The notes under the pieces were generated by a model, which had not been told where the DNA came from, made no database searches, and worked only from the letters and a program-made list of their open reading frames with translations. 64,000 nt of DNA, taken from the NCBI GenBank assembly GCA_047967505.1, contig CM106541.1; one strand, 5' to 3'. The position numbers and the translations under genes were made by a program. This DNA comes from Dipteris shenzhenensis (taxonomy: Eukaryota > Polypodiophyta > Polypodiopsida > Gleicheniales). Numbering within the stretch: position 1 is the first letter of the stretch; each line of letters opens with the position of its first letter. Shown one piece after another: positions 12,035 through 19,936 of this stretch.

Positions 12035-12292
12035 GTGTTGGTACCAAAATCTATTTTCATACTTAGTAGAAGTCTCTTTCATGGAAAAAAATAATAATTG
12101 GGTGGTTGATATTGGTTTCATTTGGATTCAAAAGGGTGTCTCTGACAAAATTTGCGCTGCCAGTTTAGGTGAGTATCTCTCTTTCACAACAATCTATACT
12201 TGTTTTGGATAGTATTAGGAGAAAAATCCTATTTTGGAGTTCATCTAGACTTGACCTCACATCTAGAGTGGTAGTTGTTGACCAGGTATCAC

Positions 12293-12308
12293 CCTAAACC
12301 CTAAACCT
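12293..12308. repeat. Interstitial telomere-type repeat
   Basis: CCCTAAACCCTAAACC sits at the same LINE-A breakpoint as the array at 10915-10932, after TTGACCAGGTATCA. It is followed by LINE-A 3' UTR sequence. Confidence 0.8.
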
Positions 12309-12422
12309 CATTTTGAGGGGGTTTATTTATCCTCATGGTTTCATGATGTATTCCACTTTGAGCTTGCTCTCGCGGTTTTTTTCTCTTACTTAATAGAAGT
12401 CTCTTTCTTGAAAAAAAAAAAA

Positions 12423-12440
12423 CCCTAAACCCTAAACCCT
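12423..12440. repeat. Telomere-type repeat directly after a LINE poly(A)
   Basis: An A-run at 12410-12422 passes straight into CCCTAAACCCTAAACCCT. On the minus strand this reads as the telomeric G-strand running into a T-run, the order expected if LINE cDNA was primed from a telomeric 3' end. Confidence 0.8.
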
Positions 12441-12462
12441 ACGGTAGTGTTGGTACCAAAAT

Positions 12463-12623
12463 ATTTTTGATGGAGTCCCCATCCTTGCCTTTTGATGCTT
12501 GTACTATCCGCAGCAAATCTTCTTTCATCTGCTCAACCAGTGAGGCTAAATACAACAAGTCGCGAAGTTTTGTTGTCTTGGGTTCAATACTTACTTGGGC
12601 ATGGATACTAGGGTCTAAGCTAG
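12463..12623 (-). pseudogene. Ty3/gypsy relic: gag segment between two insertions
   Basis: The minus strand keeps an open stretch (KTTKLRDLLYLASLVEQMKEDLLRIVQASKG) of gag-like, helix-rich composition. It continues the relic at 12034 once the chimeric LINE insertion is removed. Its upstream end was split by Copia C1 at the CCCTA target. No zinc knuckle is visible in this piece. Confidence 0.6.
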
Positions 12624-12628
12624 CCCTA

Positions 12629-12807
12629 TGAAGGGCCAGAAGGGGGAAGAAGAGCAAGAGGGAGAGAGTGTGAGAGAGAGAGAAGACTCAAGTGTGCGGG
12701 TGTGAAGTGATGAGCCACACCACAAACTCATTAGTTTTATTAGGATTAGGTTTTACCCTATGACTGTCTTAAGACAGTCATAGGTGTCCTATATTTAATA
12801 AAGGGGT
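12629..12807 (-). repeat. Extra partial LTR in tandem with the 3' LTR of C1
   Basis: This 179-bp copy matches the adjacent 200-bp LTR but lacks about 21 bases at its right end (the U3 start in element orientation). It differs by an extra AG in the GA run and by ATATTT in place of ATCTTT near the end. It lies inside the TSD, so it was present when the element inserted or arose by later recombination. Confidence 0.8.
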
Positions 12808-13007
12808 TGAAGGGCCAGAAGGGGGAAGAAGAGCAAGAGGGAGAGAGTGTGAGAGAGAGAAGACTCAAGTGTGCGGGTGTGAAGTGATGAGCCACACCAC
12901 AAACTCATTAGTTTTATTAGGATTAGGTTTTACCCTATGACTGTCTTAAGACAGTCATAGGTGTCCTATCTTTAATAAAGGGGTGGCAATGTGCCTTTAC
13001 CCCAACA
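12808..13007 (-). repeat. 3' LTR of Copia C1
   Basis: In element orientation it starts TGTTGGGGTAAAGG and ends GGCCCTTCA. It contains a perfect 28-bp palindrome (arms CCTATGACTGTCTT, 12934-12961) and AATAAA a little downstream, so the hairpin would lie in or near the R region of the transcript. It appears identical to the 5' LTR. Confidence 0.88.
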
Positions 13008-13019
13008 ACCTCCCACCTA
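13008..13019 (-). promoter_or_regulatory. Polypurine tract of C1
   Basis: On the minus strand TAGGTGGGAGGT directly precedes the 3' LTR. This is the usual place for the primer of plus-strand DNA synthesis. Confidence 0.7.
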
Positions 13020-13107
13020 AAGGCCAATGTGCCTAAAGGGGAGAAAAGAATAAAAAATTACAGCAATAGACAGTTACTGTATACAAGACCATAAAATAAG
13101 AATGGTC

Positions 13108-15879
13108 TTATCCTAATCCCATGATGTGGCGGCAATGTGCAAACCGCTCTGTAGGCAAGCTCTTAGTGAGCAGATCTGCAGGATTATCATCAGTATGCAC
13201 TTTCACAAGCTCAAGTCGCTTGTCTTCCAGTACCTCCCTGATGAAATGATATTTCACATCTATGTGCTTGGTCTTTTGATGAAAGACCGGATTCTTTGCC
13301 AACATGATAGCACTCTGACTATCACAATGCAAAACTGGCATATCTCCTGTAATGCCCAAATCTCCCACCAGCCGAGTAAGCCATATTGCTTCCTTGCAAG
13401 CCTCAGTGGCTGCAACATATTCAGCTTCAGTAGTTGACAGTGCAACGCATTTCTGCAACCGAGATACCCATGATATAGCACCTCCTGCAAAAGTGAAAAT
13501 ATAACCGGTAGTAGACTTCCGGTTATCTACATTCCCTGCATAGTCTGAGTCTGTAAAACCATGCACCAATGCATCCTGCCTACCATAGCATATGCACAAG
13601 TCTTTGGTACCCTTGAGATACCGCAAGACACCTTTCACTGCTTCCCAATGCCTCTTGCCTGGATTTGCCATATACCTGCTGATGACTCCCACCGCAAAAG
13701 CAATATCCGGACGAGTAGCAACCATGGCATACATCAAAGAACCAACTGCAGATGCATACGGAACCTTGGCCATTTCAGCCTTATCATCATCTGATCTGGG
13801 GTTGTCCTTACTGCTGAGTTTTAAATGTGGAGGCAACGGGGTAGTAATAGACTTCCCCCCTTCCATTTTAAAGCGCTGCAGTACTTTGTCAATGTACTCC
13901 TTCTGTGACAGAAACAAAAGTCCCTTGGACCTGTCACGAGTAATCCGCATGCCAAGAATATGATTTGCATCACCCAAGTCTTTCATGTCAAAAGACTTAT
14001 GCAGTTGTTTCTTCAAAGCACTAATCTCATGCTGAGATTTACTGGCAATAAGCATGTCATCCACATATAGAATGAGTAGCATCAAACTGCCATCCTTTGC
14101 CCGTTTGGTGTACAAGCAATGATCGGTCTCACACCTATGATACCCTTGGGACTGCATGAAGGCATCAAACTTCTTGTACCATTCTCTTGGTGCCTGCTTG
14201 AGTCCATACAAGCTCCTCTTGAGCTTACACACAAGCTGCTCTTTCCCTTTAACAGCATATCCCTCTGGCTGACTCATATAGATCTCATCATGGAGATCTC
14301 CGTGAAGAAAAGCAGTCTTCACATCCATCTGACATAAATCCATGTCGTCATGAGCAACAAGAGCTAACACTGCTCTCAAAGTAGTCATCTTGACTACAGG
14401 GGAAAAGATCTCATCAAAGTCAATGCCCTTCTCCTGCTTAAATCCCTTGGCAACCAATCTGGCCTTATACCTCAGTAAAGCATTTGAATCCACTTTGACT
14501 TTGTAAACCCACTTGCATGGCAAAACCTTTCTGCCTGCAGGTAGCTGCACCAAGTCCCATGTATCATTTTGAAGTAGGGAGTCCATTTCTGACTGCATGG
14601 CTTTCTCCCACTTCTTTTTCTCTGTTCTTCCCATAGCTTCCTTGAAGCTGGAAGGCTCACCACAATCTGTCAGCATGATAAAATCAGCCACATTATTGGC
14701 TCCTGGAACAAACCTGTCAGGAGGCCGTTGTACACGGGTGCTCCTCCTAACAAAATGTTCCGGATTAGGCTGCTGTCTAGCCTGTTGGTCATGCATGACG
14801 GGTGGCTGTACCACCATTTCTGGCTGTTCTGCAGCCCCATCTGCTGGCATATCCAGTGGTGCATCATTGGCAAAATTATCTGGCTGATTTTCAGCCTGTA
14901 TACCCTCTTGAATAGGGTTATCTGCAGCAGCCTGCTGCTGCAGATAAATGGGCATTCTCTGCTGTCCAACATCATCATAAATGACCCTCCTGTATTCCAC
15001 AGGTTGCACGGGTTCCTTGTGTACACTATCTTCTTTGAAGATGACATCATTGCTGCGTATAATCTTCCGTTTAACGGGATCCCATAACCTGTACCCCATT
15101 TCACCTTCGTCACCATAACCCATAAAGATGCATCTGATAGACTTTGGCTCCAGTTTGGTGCGCAGTTCTTTGCGTACATGAGCAAAGCACTCGCAGCCAA
15201 ATACACGTAAGTGCTTATATGAAGGTGGCTTGCCAGACCACACCTCCTCTGGCACTTTCAACTCCAAAGCCTTGTTTGGTGACCTGTTAATAATGTGAAC
15301 TGCTGTTTGCACGGCTTCTGCCCAAAAGCCATGGGGTAATGCAGCATAAGACAACATACATCGAACCTTCTCCTGAATAGTTCGATTCATCCGCTCACTT
15401 GCACCATTTTGAGATGCATTATGAGGGGCTGTGAGTTCCTGTTTGATGCCCTTAGCTTGGCAAAACTGCACAAAGGCATGTGACACATACTCACCCCCAT
15501 TATCGGATCTGAGGCATTTCAGCCTATGACCTGTCCGATTCTCAACCTGAGCGACAAACTTCTTGAAAGCATCTAAGGCATCGCCCTTATGCTTCAAGAA
15601 ATAGACCCACACTTTGCGTGTGGCATCATCAATGAAAGTAATAAAATATTTTGCACCCCCTAGTGATAACTGTGGCATCTCACACAAATCAGTGTGCACT
15701 AGATCAAGCGGTGCTCTATTCTGGGGAGTTCTCCTCTTATGAGGAGTCACAGAATGCTTGCCAAATATGCAATGATCACAAGTAGGCAAATCTGAAAAAG
15801 AAAGAGACGGCAGATAACCCAAACGTGACAGTTCTTGCATTCCTTTAACAGACATGTGTCCCAACCGGGTATGCCACAA
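13108..15879 (-). CDS. Copia C1 pol: integrase, reverse transcriptase, RNase H
   Basis: This open frame of 923 codons has no stop. The GAG-pre-integrase HHCC is at H3, H8, C34 and C37. The integrase catalytic triad is D64 (HTDL), D126 (RSDNGGEY) and E162 (NGASERMN), an exact D-x35-E spacing. RT follows, with VDVKTAFLHGDL near residue 518 and the catalytic YVDDML near 603-608. RNase H starts at about residue 770 (TDSDYAG) and ends with TKHIDVKYHF and the NPADLLTK motif. The ATG used is only the first Met in the frame. The true polyprotein would run on from protease, but one extra base near 15860-15880 shifts the frame. All catalytic residues I can check are present. Confidence 0.92.
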   Translation of the reverse strand: MWHTRLGHMSVKGMQELSRLGYLPSLSFSDLPTCDHCIFGKHSVTPHKRRTPQNRAPLDLVHTDLCEMPQLSLGGAKYFITFIDDATRKVWVYFLKHKGDALDAFKKFVAQVENRTGHRLKCLRSDNGGEYVSHAFVQFCQAKGIKQELTAPHNASQNGASERMNRTIQEKVRCMLSYAALPHGFWAEAVQTAVHIINRSPNKALELKVPEEVWSGKPPSYKHLRVFGCECFAHVRKELRTKLEPKSIRCIFMGYGDEGEMGYRLWDPVKRKIIRSNDVIFKEDSVHKEPVQPVEYRRVIYDDVGQQRMPIYLQQQAAADNPIQEGIQAENQPDNFANDAPLDMPADGAAEQPEMVVQPPVMHDQQARQQPNPEHFVRRSTRVQRPPDRFVPGANNVADFIMLTDCGEPSSFKEAMGRTEKKKWEKAMQSEMDSLLQNDTWDLVQLPAGRKVLPCKWVYKVKVDSNALLRYKARLVAKGFKQEKGIDFDEIFSPVVKMTTLRAVLALVAHDDMDLCQMDVKTAFLHGDLHDEIYMSQPEGYAVKGKEQLVCKLKRSLYGLKQAPREWYKKFDAFMQSQGYHRCETDHCLYTKRAKDGSLMLLILYVDDMLIASKSQHEISALKKQLHKSFDMKDLGDANHILGMRITRDRSKGLLFLSQKEYIDKVLQRFKMEGGKSITTPLPPHLKLSSKDNPRSDDDKAEMAKVPYASAVGSLMYAMVATRPDIAFAVGVISRYMANPGKRHWEAVKGVLRYLKGTKDLCICYGRQDALVHGFTDSDYAGNVDNRKSTTGYIFTFAGGAISWVSRLQKCVALSTTEAEYVAATEACKEAIWLTRLVGDLGITGDMPVLHCDSQSAIMLAKNPVFHQKTKHIDVKYHFIREVLEDKRLELVKVHTDDNPADLLTKSLPTERFAHCRHIMGLG

Positions 15880-16543
15880 TGAAACCTTTGGCAGCGGTTA
15901 TGGCAACAACATGATTACCCACACTGGAAACATAAAGAGGGTACAAGGTATCACTCTTAAAACCCTCAGCCACTACAGCCTGGCCATGAGTAATCACCCA
16001 TTTGGAATCCCCAAATGTGGTGTGGTAACCACTGTCATCCAATAAGCCAGTGCTAATCAGATTTTTCTTGATTTGCGGCACATGGCGGACACCATCAAGC
16101 ATAAATATGCGTCCATCAGGGAATACTATCTGTATACTGCCAATCCCTGCAATCTGACATGCATAGTTGTTCCCAAGATGAACAACTCCATAAGTACCTG
16201 TGTAGGAAGTAAACCACTCCCTATGAGGAGTAACATGAAAAGAAGCACCTGAGTCCAAGAGCCAGGTGTGCATGTCATGGCCATCAATAACCAAAGCATG
16301 TGCTATTACAGCATTATTCTTCCTGCTCATCTCCTCCATAAGGAGAGAGCTCTCTACATCAGCATACATAAGAGTGACATTCGAATTTGACAGGGTGGTC
16401 TTGAAAGTGTCCCAACTCTCAGGGAGGGTACACAGCAAGAAAGTAGCCTTGAACTCCTCATCAAGGTTCAATCCCTTTGCAATAAGCTGTGTAAAGATGG
16501 CATTGAACTCACTCAAGTGTGAGGTCATAGCTGTACAGTTCAC
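15845..16543 (-). pseudogene. Copia C1 gag C-terminus and protease
   Basis: The 232-codon frame starts inside gag (HLSEFNAIFTQLIAKGLNLDEEFKATFLLCTLPESW, a UBN2-type gag motif) and reaches the aspartic protease at WLLDSGASFHVT. It ends past the protease by frameshift. Between LLMEEMSRKN and the protease only about 20 residues remain. The CCHC knuckle normally found there is absent, which points to an internal deletion of the nucleocapsid region. Gag packages element RNA, and protease would cleave the polyprotein. Confidence 0.85.
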
Positions 16544-16925
16544 TCAAGTGTGAGGTCATAGCTGTACCTTCCTTCATGCGAAGATCAACCAGCTTCTTCA
16601 ACCAATAAACCTTACTGGCTGAGCTCTTTTAGGCATACAACTCTTCTAGCCTCTGCCATAGGCCATAAGAGGTCTTTTCAGCCTGAACATTGAACACAAG
16701 AGTATCAGAAATAGTGAGCATGATAGCTGCCCTTGCGGACAAATCAAGCTCTTCCCAGTCATCAGCTGCCATGTCAGATGGCTTGACACCGTTCACTCTT
16801 ATGGGCTTAGAAATCTTCTTTAACAGAAGTACATTCAAGCACTGTTCTGCCCATAATGCATAATTGTGTGCTCCTTCCAGTTTCTTTATGTTCAGAATTG
16901 AAGATTCACTTCCCCCTGATGCCAT
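16541..16925 (-). pseudogene. Copia C1 gag N-terminus
   Basis: I place the start at ATG 16925 (MASGGSESSILNIKKLEG), the usual short N-terminus of Copia gag, followed by NYALWAEQCLNVLL. A TAA at about 16627-16629 interrupts it after LEELYA, where relatives have Gln or Lys. Farther on, the sequence CACTCAAGTGTGAGG is repeated with a 31-bp period (16510 and 16541), shifting the frame. An upstream Met at 17024 is in frame but lies in untranslated-looking sequence. Confidence 0.8.
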
Positions 16926-18588
16926 ATCAGATAAGGAAAGTATCTGACTCCCTGGAAGTAAAAAAGACTGAATAAAAATTCTGATTTCTAAAAAGAAAAC
17001 TGCTCTATCAAGAGCCAGAAGCACTCAGAATAGTGCTGTTTTTACTGTCAAAAGAATCTGCAGCAAAACAGTAAATGTCCCTGCAATCACTGTACCTTCT
17101 AACACACTGTACCATGCTCAAATAGGCATAAACAGTAAATCCAGAATGCTGCAGCTGTTTCACAAGTGCTTTAACAGTGCATCATCAGCTGACAAAACAC
17201 AAAACACTGCTGTAAACACTGCTGTACTGATCACTTCTCCCACCTCAGATGAGGTATTGCACTGAGTTAATATGCATGAACCACTTGGCATACACTGTTT
17301 TGTTCACCAAAAAAAAATCAGACACTTCAGCCTGTCACAAACTTGCAACAGAAAAATGGGACAAATCCCAAGCAATCACCCTTCTGCCAAGGGGATAAAA
17401 GGCATCTGAAGATCTCTGACAGTAAACCAAGTGCTCTCAAGCAAAATCTGAGCAAAAGCCCTTTGATCTGACACCTGAACCAAGTGAAGAACACCTCAAC
17501 ACTGAGGTAGCATACAAAATGTAAATCTCTCTGACAAAATCAACTAACATTGTAATGCAAATACTGTCCTGTGTAGAAATGACATACACAGATCCCAACG
17601 TACAAACACTCAATGAGGAACCTTTTGAGCACTGTCAACGATGGACAGTTAGGGACCGAGTAAACTCGATGCGCCCTGGCCAAGCGTGGCTCAACTGAGG
17701 TTCTCTGAGTGTTGCACAAGAAATGTGACCTGCAAGAAACTGTCACCTCGACACTGCGGAAATCGAGACAAATGTGTGCTCTCTGGCACCACACTGCCTC
17801 AAGGCATACAAAGCATCAACTGCCGGGCAAAAGCCCTATGATCTGCCCACGCGTAAACTGAGATTCAAACCCAGTAAAAGCATATGTCCTCTTGCAAAAT
17901 CAAGGCATTACCTTCCCAGAACAAAATAACTGTGCAATCAACCACACACTGTGGTTCTGGTCACCTCAAGCACGAGGGAAATGAAGGTACTAGCTGTACT
18001 TTCAAGAAAAAACACAGTTTTTAGAACTGAAAAGATGATCCTGAATGAAGAGCAGAGTGCTCTTTCTCCTTCTCTTTCTTCCCCCAAACAAAAAAGGTGT
18101 ACCTGCTGTACTTTCGTGCCTATGTACCTGTGCAAAGTACAAATCCAAGGAGAAATGTACTCCTCTGACTCAAATCCCAAAAAAAAATGCACCTCCCTGA
18201 CGCAAAAAAAAAAAAAAAAAAAAAAAAAACGGAAGCAGCTCCCTGCTCAGTTCCCTGTCAGCGTCTGTACGGTAGTCCGTACTGTACGGCAGAGGGCTGT
18301 CCGTACGGATGTACGGCCGACGTCCGTACTGTTGTACGGCGTGTACAGATGTACGGCGCGAAATGGTGCCTGCGCCTGCTGCCCACCTGCGAAGTGGCGT
18401 GCTGCTGCGCCCCCCCTCCCGCGCTGCCTGCTGCAGCCCGCGCTGCTGCCGCCCTGCTCCTGCTGCCCGCTCTGCCTCGCTACAGCCCCGCTGCCTCGCT
18501 GCAGCGCTGCTGCCCTTGCAGAGGCTAGGTAGAAGTCGAGGGGGTGGGTAGGCTAGGGTAGGGAGTGGAGAAGGAGGGTAGGAGAGGT
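16926..18588 (-). other. Leader (5' untranslated region) of C1
   Basis: About 1.66 kb lies between PBS and gag. No frame is conserved. It holds an A-run of about 25 at 18205-18229 (T-run in the transcript), GC-rich sequence at 18360-18530 and a cluster of GTAC motifs described separately. Long leaders are common in plant Copia elements. Confidence 0.7.
18267..18354. promoter_or_regulatory. GTAC-box cluster in C1 leader
   Basis: I count nine GTAC tetramers in 88 bp, most as CCGTAC or GTACGG on one strand or the other. GTAC is the core of SBP-domain (SPL) factor sites, whose consensus is TNCGTACAA, and of copper-response elements. Similar clusters lie at 50067-50379 and 58240-58857. Binding is inference; the enrichment is visible. 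Confidence 0.5.
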
Positions 18589-18589
18589 T

Positions 18590-18602
18590 GGCTCTGATAC
18601 CA
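18590..18602 (-). promoter_or_regulatory. Primer-binding site of C1 (initiator tRNA-Met)
   Basis: On the minus strand TGGTATCAGAGCC starts two bases after the 5' LTR. It matches the complement of the plant initiator tRNA-Met 3' end. Confidence 0.9.
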
Positions 18603-18604
18603 GT

Positions 18605-18804
18605 TGAAGGGCCAGAAGGGGGAAGAAGAGCAAGAGGGAGAGAGTGTGAGAGAGAGAAGACTCAAGTGTGCGGGTGTGAAGTGATGAGCCACACCACAAA
18701 CTCATTAGTTTTATTAGGATTAGGTTTTACCCTATGACTGTCTTAAGACAGTCATAGGTGTCCTATCTTTAATAAAGGGGTGGCAATGTGCCTTTACCCC
18801 AACA
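18605..18804 (-). repeat. 5' LTR of Copia C1
   Basis: This 200-bp copy shows no difference I can see from 12808-13007. It contains the same 28-bp palindrome at 18731-18758. The outer TSD CCCTA follows at 18805-18809. Confidence 0.9.
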
Positions 18805-18809
18805 CCCTA

Positions 18810-19819
18810 TACTTTCGAAGCTTAGTCTTTATGAGAACTCTTTGAAGGGAGTGATTCAAAGACAAGCCATCCAAAATTTCTGATTATAAGCCCTGATAGT
18901 ATGTGAACTTGCCATACTCACGCTTTCCCAAGATCTGTGGACATCATTCGTAGAATGTTTTAGGCAAGAACTGCTCATAGAATGGTTTCTTGAAATCCTT
19001 CCACTTCTTTGGTGCTTCATCTACGACCACAAGAGCTCATACTGGCGCTATCTGTAAGATGTAGACTTACAATCTTCAACTTTGACTTCTCCTAGTAGTA
19101 CCCTGTTTTGAAAGTTATATTGAGCTGGTAGATTGCAAAGCTTTTTCACTAGCTTCATACTTTCCATCAAAAGCGATGAACTTGATGGACTCACCACCTT
19201 CTTTGAAGTCTTTTCTTCTAGATCTAGATCTCCTTCTTTTTCATCCATGATGGGAACGTTCTCTAGAGGAGGAGGAGGAGGAGAAGAAGAAGAAGAACTT
19301 GGGGATATTCGCTCGACCATGCTTCTTACTCCGTTCTCTACGAGACTTTGAGCTCCTTCTTTCTCTTGAACTGTGCTGATTTCGGGAAGATGTTGAACTA
19401 GGGAAATGGTGCCAGCTTATTTCCTTATGAACAGTCACAGGTTTAGACAAGTGTGGTCCTCAAAAAGATGCAGATCTTCTTCAAAGCTTCCAATTCTTGG
19501 ATTTTGTTCTTTACAAAATCTTCATCAAGATCATCGTCAGGTACCATAGGATGCCTTTGACTAGGCCTTCTAACTGCCGTGTTCCGAAACCATGATGTGT
19601 GCGATGAGAGTTCAAACCTAAATTGAATTGGGCTTGGCTGAGCCAAAAAGTCAATTGCAAAACCCCACTCCTCTCAAGGAGATAAACTCTTATGGGTAAA
19701 GACGGCGGGAGCCAGCCCAATGCGTGATGAAGTAAGGGTGGGAGTCGCTTTTGGTTGTACAATGCAACCAATAGTCCGGAGATGTGGGCGCATAAAATTC
19801 GAATACATTATATATGGAC
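18810..19819 (-). pseudogene. Ty3/gypsy relic: gag N-terminal part
   Basis: Minus-strand frames give an acidic, Ser/Pro-rich N-terminus (VPDDDLDEDFVKNKIQELEALKK near 19540-19480, then SSSSSSPPPPPLENVP). A gypsy gag body follows: FIAFDGKYEASEKALQ, then WKDFKKPFYEQFLPKTFYE and KREYGKFTYYQGL near 19000-18880. The last phrase resembles the retrotransposon-gag motif around the FYxxFF/REY patch. Frameshifts and stops break it. The 19700-19819 end reads like leader, and a possible LTR continues at 23964-24199 beyond LINE copy A4. Confidence 0.65.
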
Positions 19820-19936
19820 AGCTCCAATCTTTTTTTTTAAAAAACAAAAAAGAGACTTCTATTAAGTAGGAAAGAAACTCGCTAGAGCAAGCTCTGTGCG
19901 GAAATACAACATGCTAGGCATGTAATAAAAAACACC

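Larger units (their letters stand above)
12035..12462 (+). mobile_element. Chimeric LINE-A insertion with 16-bp TSD
   Basis: The insert 12051-12446 is flanked by perfect copies of GTGTTGGTACCAAAAT (12035-12050 and 12447-12462). Its content is, in order: the last bases of a LINE-A tail, the A2 internal segment as at 10736-10914, a telomere repeat (12293-12308), a second LINE-A 3' UTR (about 12330-12410), an A-run of 12 and a second telomere repeat (12423-12440). The first 90 or so bases match the A3/A2 junction at 10697-10790 with no difference I can see. The simplest reading is a 5'-truncated retrocopy of a transcript that read through the end of A3 into its flank (3' transduction). Confidence 0.7.
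12629..18804 (-). mobile_element. Copia element C1, nearly intact, TSD CCCTA
   Basis: An LTR retrotransposon read on the minus strand with the Copia order gag-PR-IN-RT-RH. Flanking CCCTA repeats at 12624-12628 and 18805-18809 are the TSD. The 5' LTR (18605-18804) and 3' LTR (12808-13007) are each 200 bp and look identical by eye. A second, incomplete LTR copy (12629-12807) follows the 3' LTR in tandem. PBS and polypurine tract are in place. Pol is open for 923 codons. Lesions are a stop in gag, a 31-bp tandem duplication, a one-base frameshift before the GAG-pre-integrase region, and loss of the gag zinc knuckle. It is inserted in the Ty3/gypsy relic. Confidence 0.92.

Noticed and set aside
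10915-12440. Telomere or chromosome end
   Set aside because: Only two to three units at each site, with transposon sequence continuing on both sides. These are interstitial junction repeats.
17951-18551. 193-codon plus-strand frame ending in a Cys/Ala-rich region
   Set aside because: It crosses an A-run and the GC-rich C1 leader on the strand opposite to the element, with no recognisable domain.
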